NCBI GenBank assembly: GCA_021155205.1
Contig: JAJNPS010000020.1
Location: 1-23,062 of the forward strand
Reading direction: 5' to 3'
DNA: 23,062 nucleotides
DNA from: Rhodobacterales bacterium
Lineage (GTDB): Bacteria; Pseudomonadota; Alphaproteobacteria; Rhodobacterales; Rhodobacteraceae
Shown: in pieces, positions 6,785-14,977 of the stretch
Layout: each line of letters begins with the position of its first letter
How positions within the stretch are numbered: position 1 is the first letter of the stretch
The notes under the pieces: model-generated
What the model was told of the DNA's origin: nothing
Databases searched by the model: none
The model's input: only the letters and a program-made list of their open reading frames with translations
Made by a program: the position numbers and the translations under genes

Positions 6785-8287
6785 ATGACCCCCCCGATCC
6801 TTGACATCCGTTCCGTCGGCAAGGCCTTTCCCGGCGTGCGCGCGCTGTCGCACCTGTCGATGCAGGTGCATCGCGGCGAGGTCGTGGCCCTTGTGGGCGA
6901 AAACGGCGCAGGCAAATCAACACTGCTGAAAATCCTGTGTGGAGACTACACGCTGGACGAAGGCACCATGCGGCTGGACGGGGCGGACGTGTCACATGCT
7001 TCGCCCCTGGCCGCGCGGCAGGCCGGGTTCCGGCTGGTGCGGCAGGAACCGGAGATCGTGCCCGACATTTCGGTCGCCGAGAATGTCTTTGTCGGCGAAT
7101 ACCCGCGCCGCGCACTGGGCCGCGTCGATTTCGCGGCGATGCGGGCCGGGGTCAATGCGATGCTGACCCGCTACGGTTTTGTCGGAATGCTCGACCCCGA
7201 CGCCGATGGCCGGAGCCTGTCGCCCGCGCAGATGCATCTGGTGGAGATTTTCCGGGCGCTGAAACCAGGGGGCAAGGTCGTGGCCTTTGACGAGCCGACC
7301 TCATCGCTGACATCCGATGAGGTGGCGCGTCTTTTTGCGCTGGTCCGGCAACTGGCAGCCGAGGGGCTGGGGATCATCTATGTCAGCCACCGCCTGAAAG
7401 AGGTGATGGACATTTCCGACCGTATCGTCGTGCTGAAGGACGGCGTGCAGACCGGCGACCTTGTCACCCGCGACGCCACCGAGGGTCAGATCATCCGCCT
7501 CATGGTGGGTCGTGAGTTGATTCATAATTTCCAGCGGGTTGAAACCACACGTTCAGACGTTGTGTTAAGCGTTGACCATCTGTCCAGCCGCTGGCACCGC
7601 AGCATTTCGTTTGAAATCCGCGCGGGTGAGGTGCTGGGTTTTGGCGGGCTGGTGGGCGCGGGTCGAACCGAACTCGCCAAGGTCATCTTCGGTGAATACC
7701 CGATGACGGGTGGCACGGTCCGCATCTCTGGCCTCGATCGTCACATCCGCAGCCCGTCCGACGCCATTGCTGCCGACATCGGCTTTGCCCCGGAAAACCG
7801 CAAGGTGGAGGGGCTGATCCTGGTTCGCTCGGTGATCGAGAACGCGTCGCTGGCCGTCTACAGCCGCCTGTCGCGCTGGGGGATGCTGCGACAGGCGCAG
7901 ATGGTGCAGGCGGTCGGCCCGGTCATTGCCCGGCTGGAGGTCAAGACCCCGTCGATGGCGCAAGAGGTCGGCAAGCTGTCGGGCGGCAACCAGCAAAAGG
8001 TCGTGCTGGCGCGCTGGCTGGCTGCGGGACCGAAACTGTTGATCCTGGATGAACCCACCCGCGCCGTCGACGTGGGTGCAAAGGCCGAGATATACCGCCT
8101 GATCGACCAGTTGGCAGCGCAAGGCATGGCGATCATGCTGATCTCGTCGGAAATGCCGGAACTGCTGGCGCTGTCGGACCGTATCGTGGTGATGCGCGAC
8201 GGGCGGCTGTCCGAGCCGGTCGAAAAGCGCAACGCGACCGAAGAGGTGATCGTGTCGCTGGCGCTTGGCACCCGCAACGCCGCATGA
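6785..8287 (+). CDS. Sugar ABC importer ATPase, two-domain (AraG/RbsA/MglA type)
   Basis: The 500-residue tandem ATPase drives sugar import. Domain 1 has Walker A GENGAGKST (38-46), a degenerate signature LSPAQ and Walker B VVAFDEPTSS, followed by YVSHRLKEV. Domain 2 has the altered loop GLVGAGRTEL (about 287-296), the full signature LSGGNQQKVVLARWL (about 397) and ILDEPTRAVDVGAK. An intact and a degenerate site in one chain is the norm for this CUT2 family. ATG at 6785 is chosen because the longer frame runs back into the terminator and the previous gene. No strong ribosome binding site is visible. The permease begins 13 bases downstream. Confidence 0.92.
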   Translation: MTPPILDIRSVGKAFPGVRALSHLSMQVHRGEVVALVGENGAGKSTLLKILCGDYTLDEGTMRLDGADVSHASPLAARQAGFRLVRQEPEIVPDISVAENVFVGEYPRRALGRVDFAAMRAGVNAMLTRYGFVGMLDPDADGRSLSPAQMHLVEIFRALKPGGKVVAFDEPTSSLTSDEVARLFALVRQLAAEGLGIIYVSHRLKEVMDISDRIVVLKDGVQTGDLVTRDATEGQIIRLMVGRELIHNFQRVETTRSDVVLSVDHLSSRWHRSISFEIRAGEVLGFGGLVGAGRTELAKVIFGEYPMTGGTVRISGLDRHIRSPSDAIAADIGFAPENRKVEGLILVRSVIENASLAVYSRLSRWGMLRQAQMVQAVGPVIARLEVKTPSMAQEVGKLSGGNQQKVVLARWLAAGPKLLILDEPTRAVDVGAKAEIYRLIDQLAAQGMAIMLISSEMPELLALSDRIVVMRDGRLSEPVEKRNATEEVIVSLALGTRNAA

Positions 8288-8300
8288 AAAGGTCCTGCAG

Positions 8301-9326
8301 ATGACGAAGAACGACAGCCCGATCCGCCGGTTCCTTCGCTGGACCGGCCCCGAAAACCTGTCCCTGACCATCGCGCTGGTCATTCTGGTCGCACTGATTG
8401 TCAGCCAGACCGAATTCTTTTTTTCCGCCCGCAACCTGTTCAACATCGGTCAGAACATGGCGGTGGTCGGGCTTATCGCGGTGGGCATGACAATGGTGAT
8501 CGTCTCGGCCGGCCTGGACATTTCGGTCGGGTCCATCGCGGGTACCGCGTCGGTTGTCTGTGCGCTGATCGTGACGCAGACCGGCACCGTGACGGGCGGC
8601 ATCGGCGGCGGCATTGCCGTCGGACTGGTGCTTGGTCTGACCAACGCGCTGATCATCAACTACCTGCGCGTGAATGCGGTGGTGGCGACGCTTGCCACAT
8701 TCTCGGCTTTTCGCGGTGTCGCCTTTCTGATCGCGCCCGAGGGCCGCCCGGTGGGTGTCCTTGACCCGACCTTTGCGCTGCTGGGGTCTGGCCGTTTCCT
8801 GCAATTCGGAGGCTTTCCAGGTGTACCTATCGCCTTTGCAATCTTGGTCGCGGTGGCGGTGGCGGGACATCTGGTGATGTCCGCGACAGTCTTTGGTCGC
8901 CAGGTCTATTCGATGGGCGGCAACCCGACGGCGGCGCGGCTGGCGGGGATCAACCTCAACCGGATGCGGCTGTGGATCTACGCGATTTCCGGCGGGCTGT
9001 CGGGGCTGGCGGGGGTGATCGTGACGGCGCGCACCTCGTCCGGGCAGCCCGCATCGGGCACGCAGGGGCTGGAGCTGGAGGCGATCACCGCGGTTTTCCT
9101 TGGTGGCGCCTTGCTGGCGGGCGGCAAGGGGACGGTAGTCGGCACGATGCTGGCGGTACTGCTGTTGGCGGTGCTGTCGAACGGGATGAATTTGCTGGGT
9201 ATTCCGACATTCTACCAGCTTGTGGCCAAGGGGTTGCTGCTTGTGCTGGCCGTTGCGATCGGCCAATGGCGGATGGCGGCATCCGAGGCGAGGCAGGCAA
9301 GACTGACGGCAGCGGGGGGCGAATGA
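8301..9326 (+). CDS. Sugar ABC importer permease (AraH/RbsC type)
   Basis: This inner-membrane permease of 341 residues has about nine to ten hydrophobic segments. It carries the family signature GLDISVGSIAGTASVV in the first third and the cytoplasmic coupling stretch NPTAARLAGINLNRMRLWIY before GLSGLAGVI. One permease gene serving as a homodimer with the fused ATPase is usual for this class. ATG at 8301 has AAAAGG about ten bases upstream; the in-frame codon at 8265 lies inside the ATPase gene. The stop overlaps the next gene as ATGA (9323-9326), indicating coupled translation. Confidence 0.92.
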   Translation: MTKNDSPIRRFLRWTGPENLSLTIALVILVALIVSQTEFFFSARNLFNIGQNMAVVGLIAVGMTMVIVSAGLDISVGSIAGTASVVCALIVTQTGTVTGGIGGGIAVGLVLGLTNALIINYLRVNAVVATLATFSAFRGVAFLIAPEGRPVGVLDPTFALLGSGRFLQFGGFPGVPIAFAILVAVAVAGHLVMSATVFGRQVYSMGGNPTAARLAGINLNRMRLWIYAISGGLSGLAGVIVTARTSSGQPASGTQGLELEAITAVFLGGALLAGGKGTVVGTMLAVLLLAVLSNGMNLLGIPTFYQLVAKGLLLVLAVAIGQWRMAASEARQARLTAAGGE

Positions 9327-10177
9327 TCACGCTTGCGAACAACCGGATCGTGCTGACGCTGGAACCTGATTTCGGCGCGCGGGTGACGTCGCTGACCGAT
9401 CTTTCCAGCGGGCGGCAATGGCTGGTGCCGGGCGATTGTGTGGACGGGGACGCCTATCTGGGTGACCAGGCGCGCGGCTGGGACGAATGCTTTCCGACTG
9501 TGGGCGTGTGTCAGCACCCTTCCTGGGGCGGCCCGATGCGCGACCATGGTGAGGTGTGGGGGCGGAAATGGTCGGTGACGCATAACGCCGACAGTTGCAT
9601 GGGCACCTATGTCGATCCGCAGTTTGCCTTTGCGCGATCCCTGCAACTGAAGGGGATGACCGTCATCGCGAACTACCATGTTACCAATCGCAGTGCTGAC
9701 CCCCTGCCCTATCTGTGGAGCCAGCACGCCCTTCTGGCCACCACCCCGGCGGACCGGATCGTGTTGCAGGACATTGCGGACATGCAGGCAGGTGGACAGC
9801 CCCTGATCTGGCCGCGCCACACAGCCCGCGATCTATCGGCGGTTGGCAGGATGGAAGAAGGCTTTGCCCTAAAGCTTTATGGACAAGCGCAGAACACTGC
9901 CAGCGCCGAGATTGCCGGCCCTGCGGGGGGCATCCGGTTTGACTGGTCAGGGGCCGGCATACCCTCCTTTGGGGCTTGGCTGGACTATGGCGGATGGCCA
10001 CCCGACAAGCCTGTCCATCAGGTCGCGCTGGAACCCACAACCGCCCCCGCCGACGATCTGGCCGCCGCCGACGCGATGGGCCGCGCGCGCCGCCTTGCCC
10101 CCCGCGAAACCCACCGCTGGGCCGTCCGCATCACCCTGACCGAAGCCACGAGGCCGCATTGGAAATCACCGCGCTGA
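9323..10177 (+). CDS. Aldose-1-epimerase-like protein (galactose mutarotase superfamily)
   Basis: The 284-residue protein starts MITLANNRIVLTLEPDFGARVTSL-like, the opening strand pair of the mutarotase fold. Candidate catalytic residues are His135 in LWSQHALLA and Glu237 in ALEPTT, which fit the general acid/base pair of galactose mutarotases; DHGEVW (74-79) supplies another conserved-looking His. In the pathway it would interconvert alpha and beta anomers of the imported sugar ahead of the dehydrogenase. The ATG overlaps the permease stop, and its own end overlaps the dgoD start by 19 bases. Overall similarity to classical GalM is limited, so the exact substrate is open. Confidence 0.78.
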   Translation: MITLANNRIVLTLEPDFGARVTSLTDLSSGRQWLVPGDCVDGDAYLGDQARGWDECFPTVGVCQHPSWGGPMRDHGEVWGRKWSVTHNADSCMGTYVDPQFAFARSLQLKGMTVIANYHVTNRSADPLPYLWSQHALLATTPADRIVLQDIADMQAGGQPLIWPRHTARDLSAVGRMEEGFALKLYGQAQNTASAEIAGPAGGIRFDWSGAGIPSFGAWLDYGGWPPDKPVHQVALEPTTAPADDLAAADAMGRARRLAPRETHRWAVRITLTEATRPHWKSPR

Positions 10178-11307
10178 AGACCTATCTGGTGGCCCCGCGC
10201 TGGCTGTTCCTCAAGGTGGAAACCGACGAGGGCATTTCCGGCTGGGGGGAACCCGTGCTGGAGGGTCATGCTGACACGCTGGCAACCAAAGTGGCGGAAC
10301 TCGGCGACTTCGTCATCGGTCAGGATCCTCACCGGATCGAGGACATCTGGCAGATGATCTACCGCAACGGGTGTTACCGCGGCGGACCGGTGCTGATGAG
10401 CGCCCTATCGGGCATCGACATGGCGCTGTGGGACATCAAGGGCCGTGCGCTGGGGGTTCCGGTGCATCAGCTTTTGGGCGGGCCGGTGCGCGACCGCATC
10501 CGCAGCTATTGCTGGATCGGCGGGGACCGACCCGCCAGCCTTATCGAGGGCGCAAAGGCGATGCGCGCCCAAGGGTACGACGCGGTCAAGTTCAACATCT
10601 GCGAGGAACTTCAGATCGTCGACACCTATGCAAAGGTCGATGGCATCATCCGCAGTCTGTTCGAACTGCGCGACGCGGTGGGCGACACGATGGACCTGGC
10701 TTTCGACTTCCACGGTCGCGTCCATGCCCCGATGGCACGGGTGCTGCTGAAGGAACTGGAACCCCTGCGCCCAGTCTTTGTCGAGGATGCCGTGGTCAGC
10801 GCGATGGTGGAAACCATGTCAGACCTCGCCCGGTCAACGTCGATCCCCCTCTGCATCGGGGAACGCCTGCATTCGCGCTATGATTTCAAGCGGGTCTTCG
10901 AACTGCGGGCGGCACAGGTGATCAACCCGGACACCGCCCATGTCGGCGGCATTTCGGAAATGGTCCGCATCGGCCATTGGGCCGAGGCCTATGATGTGGC
11001 TTTCGCGCCCCATTGCCCGCTGGGGCCGATTGCGCTGGCCGCTTGTTTGCAGGTCGATGCGATCTGCCACAACGCGTTCATTCAGGAACAGAGCCTGGGC
11101 ATCCACTACAATCAGGGTGGTGATCTGGCGGACTATCTGATGCCGGGACATGGCTTCACGTTGAAGGACGGGCATCTGGCGATCCCGCAAGGCCCCGGCC
11201 TGGGGATCGAGGTCGACGAGGCCCGCGTCATCGAAGCCGCCAAGGTCGGCCACCGCTGGCGCGCGCCGGTCTGGCGGCACAAGGACGGGTCCATCGCGGA
11301 ATGGTAG
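10159..11307 (+). CDS. dgoD: D-galactonate dehydratase homologue (enolase superfamily, DgoD-like)
   Basis: At 382 residues this has the length of E. coli DgoD and matches it closely end to end (VGGDRP-like GGDRPASLI, DFHGRVHAPMA, APHCPLGPIALAACL, LGIHYNQG, SIAEW). The metal ligands and catalytic groups can be placed: Asp and His in DFHGR, Glu in FVEDAV, Glu in IGERL, Asp in NPDTAHVGG and His in APHCP. The start is TTG at 10159, with GAGG five bases upstream; no ATG exists at the conserved N-terminus. The normal EEP motif reads EDA here. It probably dehydrates D-galactonate to 2-keto-3-deoxygalactonate; a stereochemically related pentonate or 6-deoxy acid is possible. Confidence 0.88.
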   Translation: MEITALKTYLVAPRWLFLKVETDEGISGWGEPVLEGHADTLATKVAELGDFVIGQDPHRIEDIWQMIYRNGCYRGGPVLMSALSGIDMALWDIKGRALGVPVHQLLGGPVRDRIRSYCWIGGDRPASLIEGAKAMRAQGYDAVKFNICEELQIVDTYAKVDGIIRSLFELRDAVGDTMDLAFDFHGRVHAPMARVLLKELEPLRPVFVEDAVVSAMVETMSDLARSTSIPLCIGERLHSRYDFKRVFELRAAQVINPDTAHVGGISEMVRIGHWAEAYDVAFAPHCPLGPIALAACLQVDAICHNAFIQEQSLGIHYNQGGDLADYLMPGHGFTLKDGHLAIPQGPGLGIEVDEARVIEAAKVGHRWRAPVWRHKDGSIAEW

Positions 11308-12182
11308 CGCAGCGCATCTTTCCCGGCATTCATTGTGTTCTCTATGCGCTGTTCGATGAGGCGGAGCGGCTGGATCGGGCAGCAATGGCGGCGCAGGTGG
11401 ACTATGTCCGGTCTCAGGGCGCGGACGGAATCACCGTGCTGGGCCTCGCGACCGAGGTTGGCAAGCTGGCCTTTGACGAACGCCGTGACCTGATCCGCTG
11501 GGCGCGGGACGATGCGCCTGACCTGCCGCTGTCCGTCACCATCGCGGGCAATTCGGTCGCCGAACAGCAGGCGCTGATCAAGGTCGCCGAGGATGCAGGG
11601 GCCGACTGGCTGATCCTGCAGCCCCCGATCACGGGCAGTTACGGCGCGGGCGAGTATGTCGATTTCTTCGCCCGCGTCGGCAGCGCCACCCGCCTGCCCT
11701 TTGCCATCCAGAACGCGCCCCAGTACCTGGGCCGGTCGCTGTCGGACGACGATATCGTCGCCTTGCGTGCACACTGCCCCGGTTTTACCCAGATCAAGTC
11801 GGAAACCGGGGCGACGGACCTTCACGGGCTGGTCCGGCGGGTGGGACCGGATGTCGCCGTCCTGAACGGGCGCGGGGGCCTTGAGATGACCGATTGCCTG
11901 CGCGCCGCGGTCCGGGGTTTTGTCGTCGCCCCTGACGTCTTGCCGGGTGTGCTGCGGTGCTGGCGCGCATGGGCCGTCGGTGACATTGCAAAGGCCGAAG
12001 CGGAGTATGCCGCCTTTCTGCCCGCCGCCCTGTTCGGGATGCAGTCGCTGGAGCACCTTGTCTGCTATGGCAAACGCATTTTCGGAATACGTGCCGGAAT
12101 CACCATCCACGACCGCGCGCCCGCGATGCGGCCCACGGAATTCGGGCTGTCGCTGGCCGGATACTGGGCGTCAGGGCGCTAG
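11301..12182 (+). CDS. DapA-family (dihydrodipicolinate synthase/NAL-type) lyase, probable 2-keto-3-deoxy sugar-acid aldolase or dehydratase
   Basis: This is a class I TIM-barrel protein of 293 residues. The Schiff-base lysine is Lys166 in GFTQIKSETGA, and the substrate-loop equivalent is GLATEVGKL (about 48-56) in place of the usual GTTGE. The catalytic tyrosine of the family (YNVP in DHDPS) is replaced: the position reads IQNAP, with Gln137. Position directly after dgoD, with a 7-base overlap, indicates that it acts on the dehydratase product, cleaving it to pyruvate plus an aldehyde or dehydrating it further. No KDGal kinase is present, so a phosphorylated route would need genes elsewhere. 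It is the last gene of the sugar operon. Confidence 0.82.
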   Translation: MVAQRIFPGIHCVLYALFDEAERLDRAAMAAQVDYVRSQGADGITVLGLATEVGKLAFDERRDLIRWARDDAPDLPLSVTIAGNSVAEQQALIKVAEDAGADWLILQPPITGSYGAGEYVDFFARVGSATRLPFAIQNAPQYLGRSLSDDDIVALRAHCPGFTQIKSETGATDLHGLVRRVGPDVAVLNGRGGLEMTDCLRAAVRGFVVAPDVLPGVLRCWRAWAVGDIAKAEAEYAAFLPAALFGMQSLEHLVCYGKRIFGIRAGITIHDRAPAMRPTEFGLSLAGYWASGR

Positions 12183-12197
12183 TGCCGGCGCGACTTC

Positions 12198-12212
12198 ATT
12201 TGTCTGACAAAT
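12198..12212. promoter_or_regulatory. Candidate GntR operator 1 upstream of the Opp-type operon
   Basis: ATTTGTCTGACAAAT is a perfect 15-base palindrome apart from its central base. It lies 16 bases after the stop of the DapA-family gene and about 140 bases before the family-5 binding-protein start. The core is shared with 5704-5718 and 12235-12249. The form TNGT-N3-ACNA is typical of FadR-subfamily GntR sites. Confidence 0.72.
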
Positions 12213-12234
12213 AGTGATTGCGCGGCCCGCACGG

Positions 12235-12249
12235 ATTTGTCAGACATAT
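12235..12249. promoter_or_regulatory. Candidate GntR operator 2 upstream of the Opp-type operon
   Basis: ATTTGTCAGACATAT is the second, slightly imperfect copy, with its centre 37 bases from the first. Paired sites suggest cooperative binding. The remaining leader to 12351 has no further recognisable element apart from AAGGAGGAA before the ATG at 12352. Confidence 0.68.
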
Positions 12250-12351
12250 CCTGCAAGGGTCGGTTTCGCGATCCCTGCCCCCTCGATTCCCCATGCCGCC
12301 GCAGAGCGACAGGCGATCCCGGGCACGCCATATGTCAGCAAGGAGGAACGC

Positions 12352-13953
12352 ATGAAATCATTTCGCAGATTTGCCGGTGCGCTGGTGACAGCCGCGCTAT
12401 TGTCCGGGCCGGTAATCGCCCAGACAACGGTCTATTCCGTCGGCGACACGACGACCGGCACCTATATGGACTACATGAAAACGGTCTATGCCCGCGCCGG
12501 AAACCCCGAGGTTCTGCAACTGCCGCTGACCAGTTTCGACAAGAATTACGAGCTGAACGCGATGGCGGCAGAAAAGTGGGAACAGTCCGAAGATGGCCTG
12601 ACATGGACCTTCACCCTGCGCGATGGGCTGGTCTGGAGTGATGGGCAGCCCCTGGTCGCCAATGACTACGTGTTTGCGCTGCAGCGCGCAGCGACCACGG
12701 GATATGACTTTGCATGGTACTGGGGCTATGCAGGCGGCATCAAGAACTGGGGCCCCGTGACCGAAGGCAAGGCAGAGGCGTCCACCCTCGGCATCCGCGC
12801 GGTGGACGACAAGACCATCGAAGTCACCACCGAGACGCCAAAGCAATATCTGCCGGGCGTCGTCAGCCTGTGGTACCCGGTCCCGGTACATGTCTGGGAA
12901 AAGCTGGGCGACGACTACGCCCTGAACGTCGAGACGATGGTCACGTCGGGGCCGTTCATCGTTGAATCGTGGGAGAAATCCAACAACTCGGTCGTCTATG
13001 CGAAAAGCCCGACCTATACCGGCCCCTGGCAGGCGCAGGTTGATCGGGTGTCCATCGACGGGTCGCTGGGCCAGCCTGATGTCGGCCTGCCCGCCTTCAT
13101 GGCGGGCGACGCGGATTTTGCGTTCCTGAATGCAGGGCAGATCCCTTTCGTCAAGGAACGTTTCCCCGATCAGGTGACGACCAATGCGGTCTTTGCCACC
13201 AGCTATATCGCGTTCGACCTCGGCTCGGCACCGTTTGACAACATCGACGTCAGAAAGGCGCTGCAATACGCGGTCAACAGGGACGAGATGACGGCGACGG
13301 TGCTGAAGGATCTGGCCATCCCCGGCAAATCGCTGCTGCCGCCGGGCTATCCTGGATACAACGAGACCATCACCTCGCAGGCGGTCTTTGACCCTGCCAA
13401 GGCCAAGGAATACATGGCCAAGGCAGGCTACCCGGATGGCAAGGGATTCCCCGAGGTCGAAATCTGGTACCGCGACCAGGGCGGCTATAACGGCGCCATC
13501 ACCCCCCCGATGCTGCAATATCTGCAGGCCCAGTTCAAAGACATCCTTGGCATCACCATGAACATCAAGGTGCTGCCGCAGAAGGAATGGATGGCGGGGA
13601 TGCTGGAGAAGAAGAACAACCTGTTCCTGGCGCCTTACGAATACGACTACCTCGACCCGTCGAACTTTTACGGCATCTTCTACAACGGGGGTCGGCATGA
13701 TCACCGGATCAAGGCTTATGACGATCTGGTTGCCAAGGCCGATGCCGGCACCAACTGGGAAGAACGCCAAAAACTGTACATCCAGGCCGAACAGGTGCTG
13801 ATCGACAATGCGTCGTTCATCCCGCTGGTGCATCCGATCACCGTGACAGTGGTCAGCAAGGACCTGAAGGGCGAAGCGACAGAGCCGAACACGCTGGGCT
13901 TTACCCCGCTGCGTCAGCTGGGCCTGTATTTCTACACCCATGTGACCAAGTAA
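12352..13953 (+). CDS. Family-5 extracytoplasmic solute-binding protein of an Opp/Dpp-type ABC importer
   Basis: The 533-residue secreted receptor has a signal peptide, MKSFRRFAGALVTAALLSG, probably cleaved after VIA. The SBP family 5 pattern follows: ELNAMAAEKWEQSEDGLTWT, LRDGLVWSDGQPLVANDYVFAL, then TSGPFIVESW and DVRKALQYAVNRDEM. AAGGAGGAA lies just before the ATG at 12352; in-frame codons upstream to 12214 overlap the operators and are unlikely to be coding. Family 5 receptors bind peptides but also oligosaccharides; the alpha-galactoside receptor AgpA of Sinorhizobium is a known example. The ligand is not identifiable here. It is the first gene of an eight-gene operon and is followed by a hairpin. 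Confidence 0.9.
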   Translation: MKSFRRFAGALVTAALLSGPVIAQTTVYSVGDTTTGTYMDYMKTVYARAGNPEVLQLPLTSFDKNYELNAMAAEKWEQSEDGLTWTFTLRDGLVWSDGQPLVANDYVFALQRAATTGYDFAWYWGYAGGIKNWGPVTEGKAEASTLGIRAVDDKTIEVTTETPKQYLPGVVSLWYPVPVHVWEKLGDDYALNVETMVTSGPFIVESWEKSNNSVVYAKSPTYTGPWQAQVDRVSIDGSLGQPDVGLPAFMAGDADFAFLNAGQIPFVKERFPDQVTTNAVFATSYIAFDLGSAPFDNIDVRKALQYAVNRDEMTATVLKDLAIPGKSLLPPGYPGYNETITSQAVFDPAKAKEYMAKAGYPDGKGFPEVEIWYRDQGGYNGAITPPMLQYLQAQFKDILGITMNIKVLPQKEWMAGMLEKKNNLFLAPYEYDYLDPSNFYGIFYNGGRHDHRIKAYDDLVAKADAGTNWEERQKLYIQAEQVLIDNASFIPLVHPITVTVVSKDLKGEATEPNTLGFTPLRQLGLYFYTHVTK

Positions 13954-13963
13954 CCTCCCCCCT

Positions 13964-13997
13964 CGCGCGCCCTGACATCGTCGGGGCGCGCGCTTTT
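13964..13997 (+). terminator. Terminator-like hairpin (attenuator) after the family-5 binding-protein gene
   Basis: CGCGCGCCC (13964-13972) pairs with GGGCGCGCG (13984-13992) around an 11-base loop, then C and TTTT. As in the sugar operon, it separates the receptor gene from the transporter core and probably lowers downstream expression. It ends 17 bases before the next ATG. Confidence 0.75.
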
Positions 13998-14014
13998 CCT
14001 TGGCAAGGCGGCAC

Positions 14015-14977
14015 ATGCGGCTGGTGGAGATCGAGAACCTGAGCGTCAGCTTTGCGCAAGCTGAAGGTGTCGTGCAGGCGGTGCGCGGTCTGTCCATGCA
14101 CGTCAATGCGGGCGAAAGCCTTGGCATCGTGGGCGAAAGCGGTTCAGGCAAGTCCGTCACCTGCATGGCGGTGCTGCGGCTGTTACGCGAGCCACCTGCG
14201 CGGATCGTGGCCGACCGGCTGGCGCTGGCGGGCACAGACATGTGCAAGGCGTCAAAGCGCGACCTTTCCCGGATGCGCGGCCGCGTCGCCGCAATGATCT
14301 TTCAAGACCCGATGACGGCGTTCGATCCGGTCTTTACCATCGGCCACCAGATCATCGAGACCATCCAGGCGCATCGCCCGGCGTCAAAAGCCGAGGCGCG
14401 GGGCGAGGCCGAGGCGATGCTAAAGCGCGTGGAAATCAAGAACCCCGCCTCGGTCCTCGACAGCTATCCCCATCAGTTATCCGGCGGCATGCTGCAACGC
14501 GCGATGATCGCGATGGCGCTGTCTTGCCGCCCCCAGATTCTGTTTGCCGATGAGCCGACGACTGCACTCGACGTCACCATTCAGGCGCAAATCCTACAGC
14601 TTATCAAGGACTTGCAGGTCGAATTTGGCATGGGCCTGATCATGGTGACGCATGACCTCGGTGTCGTGGCCGAAACTGTGGACCGGGTGGTCGTGATGTA
14701 TGGCGGCCGGGTGATGGAGGAAGGCCCCGTTCAGGACATCTTCGATGCCCCCGCCCATCCCTACACACGCGCCCTCCTCCATTCGGTGCCTGGACAGACC
14801 GCCGGTCGCCAGCGGCTTGTGGAAATCCCCGGCGCCTCGCCCAACCCAGCGCATCCGCCAACAGGTTGCCCGTTCCATCCCCGCTGCGATCAGGCCGACG
14901 CGAAATGCGCCGCCGAAGCCCCGGTTTTCGCCGCCATCGCCCCCACCCGCCACGCCGCGTGCTGGAGGCTGCAATGA
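14015..14977 (+). CDS. Opp/Dpp-type ABC importer ATPase (OppD/DppD-like)
   Basis: The 320-residue ATPase has Walker A GESGSGKS (40-47), signature LSGGMLQRAMIAMAL, Walker B ILFADEPTTALD and switch MVTHDLGVV. The C-terminal OppD extension is present, HPYTRALLHSVP then GCPFHPRC...C...C with four cysteines, as in many peptide-transporter ATPases. The signature has Met in place of Gln (LSGGM), a common variant in this subfamily. ATG at 14015 begins the first strand (MRLVEIENLSVSF); a TTG at 14000 is in frame but unsupported. The stop overlaps the next ATG as ATGA, with GGAGG upstream of that start. Confidence 0.93.
   Translation: MRLVEIENLSVSFAQAEGVVQAVRGLSMHVNAGESLGIVGESGSGKSVTCMAVLRLLREPPARIVADRLALAGTDMCKASKRDLSRMRGRVAAMIFQDPMTAFDPVFTIGHQIIETIQAHRPASKAEARGEAEAMLKRVEIKNPASVLDSYPHQLSGGMLQRAMIAMALSCRPQILFADEPTTALDVTIQAQILQLIKDLQVEFGMGLIMVTHDLGVVAETVDRVVVMYGGRVMEEGPVQDIFDAPAHPYTRALLHSVPGQTAGRQRLVEIPGASPNPAHPPTGCPFHPRCDQADAKCAAEAPVFAAIAPTRHAACWRLQ

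Noticed and set aside
11301..12182. Biosynthetic dihydrodipicolinate synthase dapA
   Set aside because: The catalytic Tyr and GTTGE loop are altered and the gene is embedded in a sugar-acid operon after dgoD.
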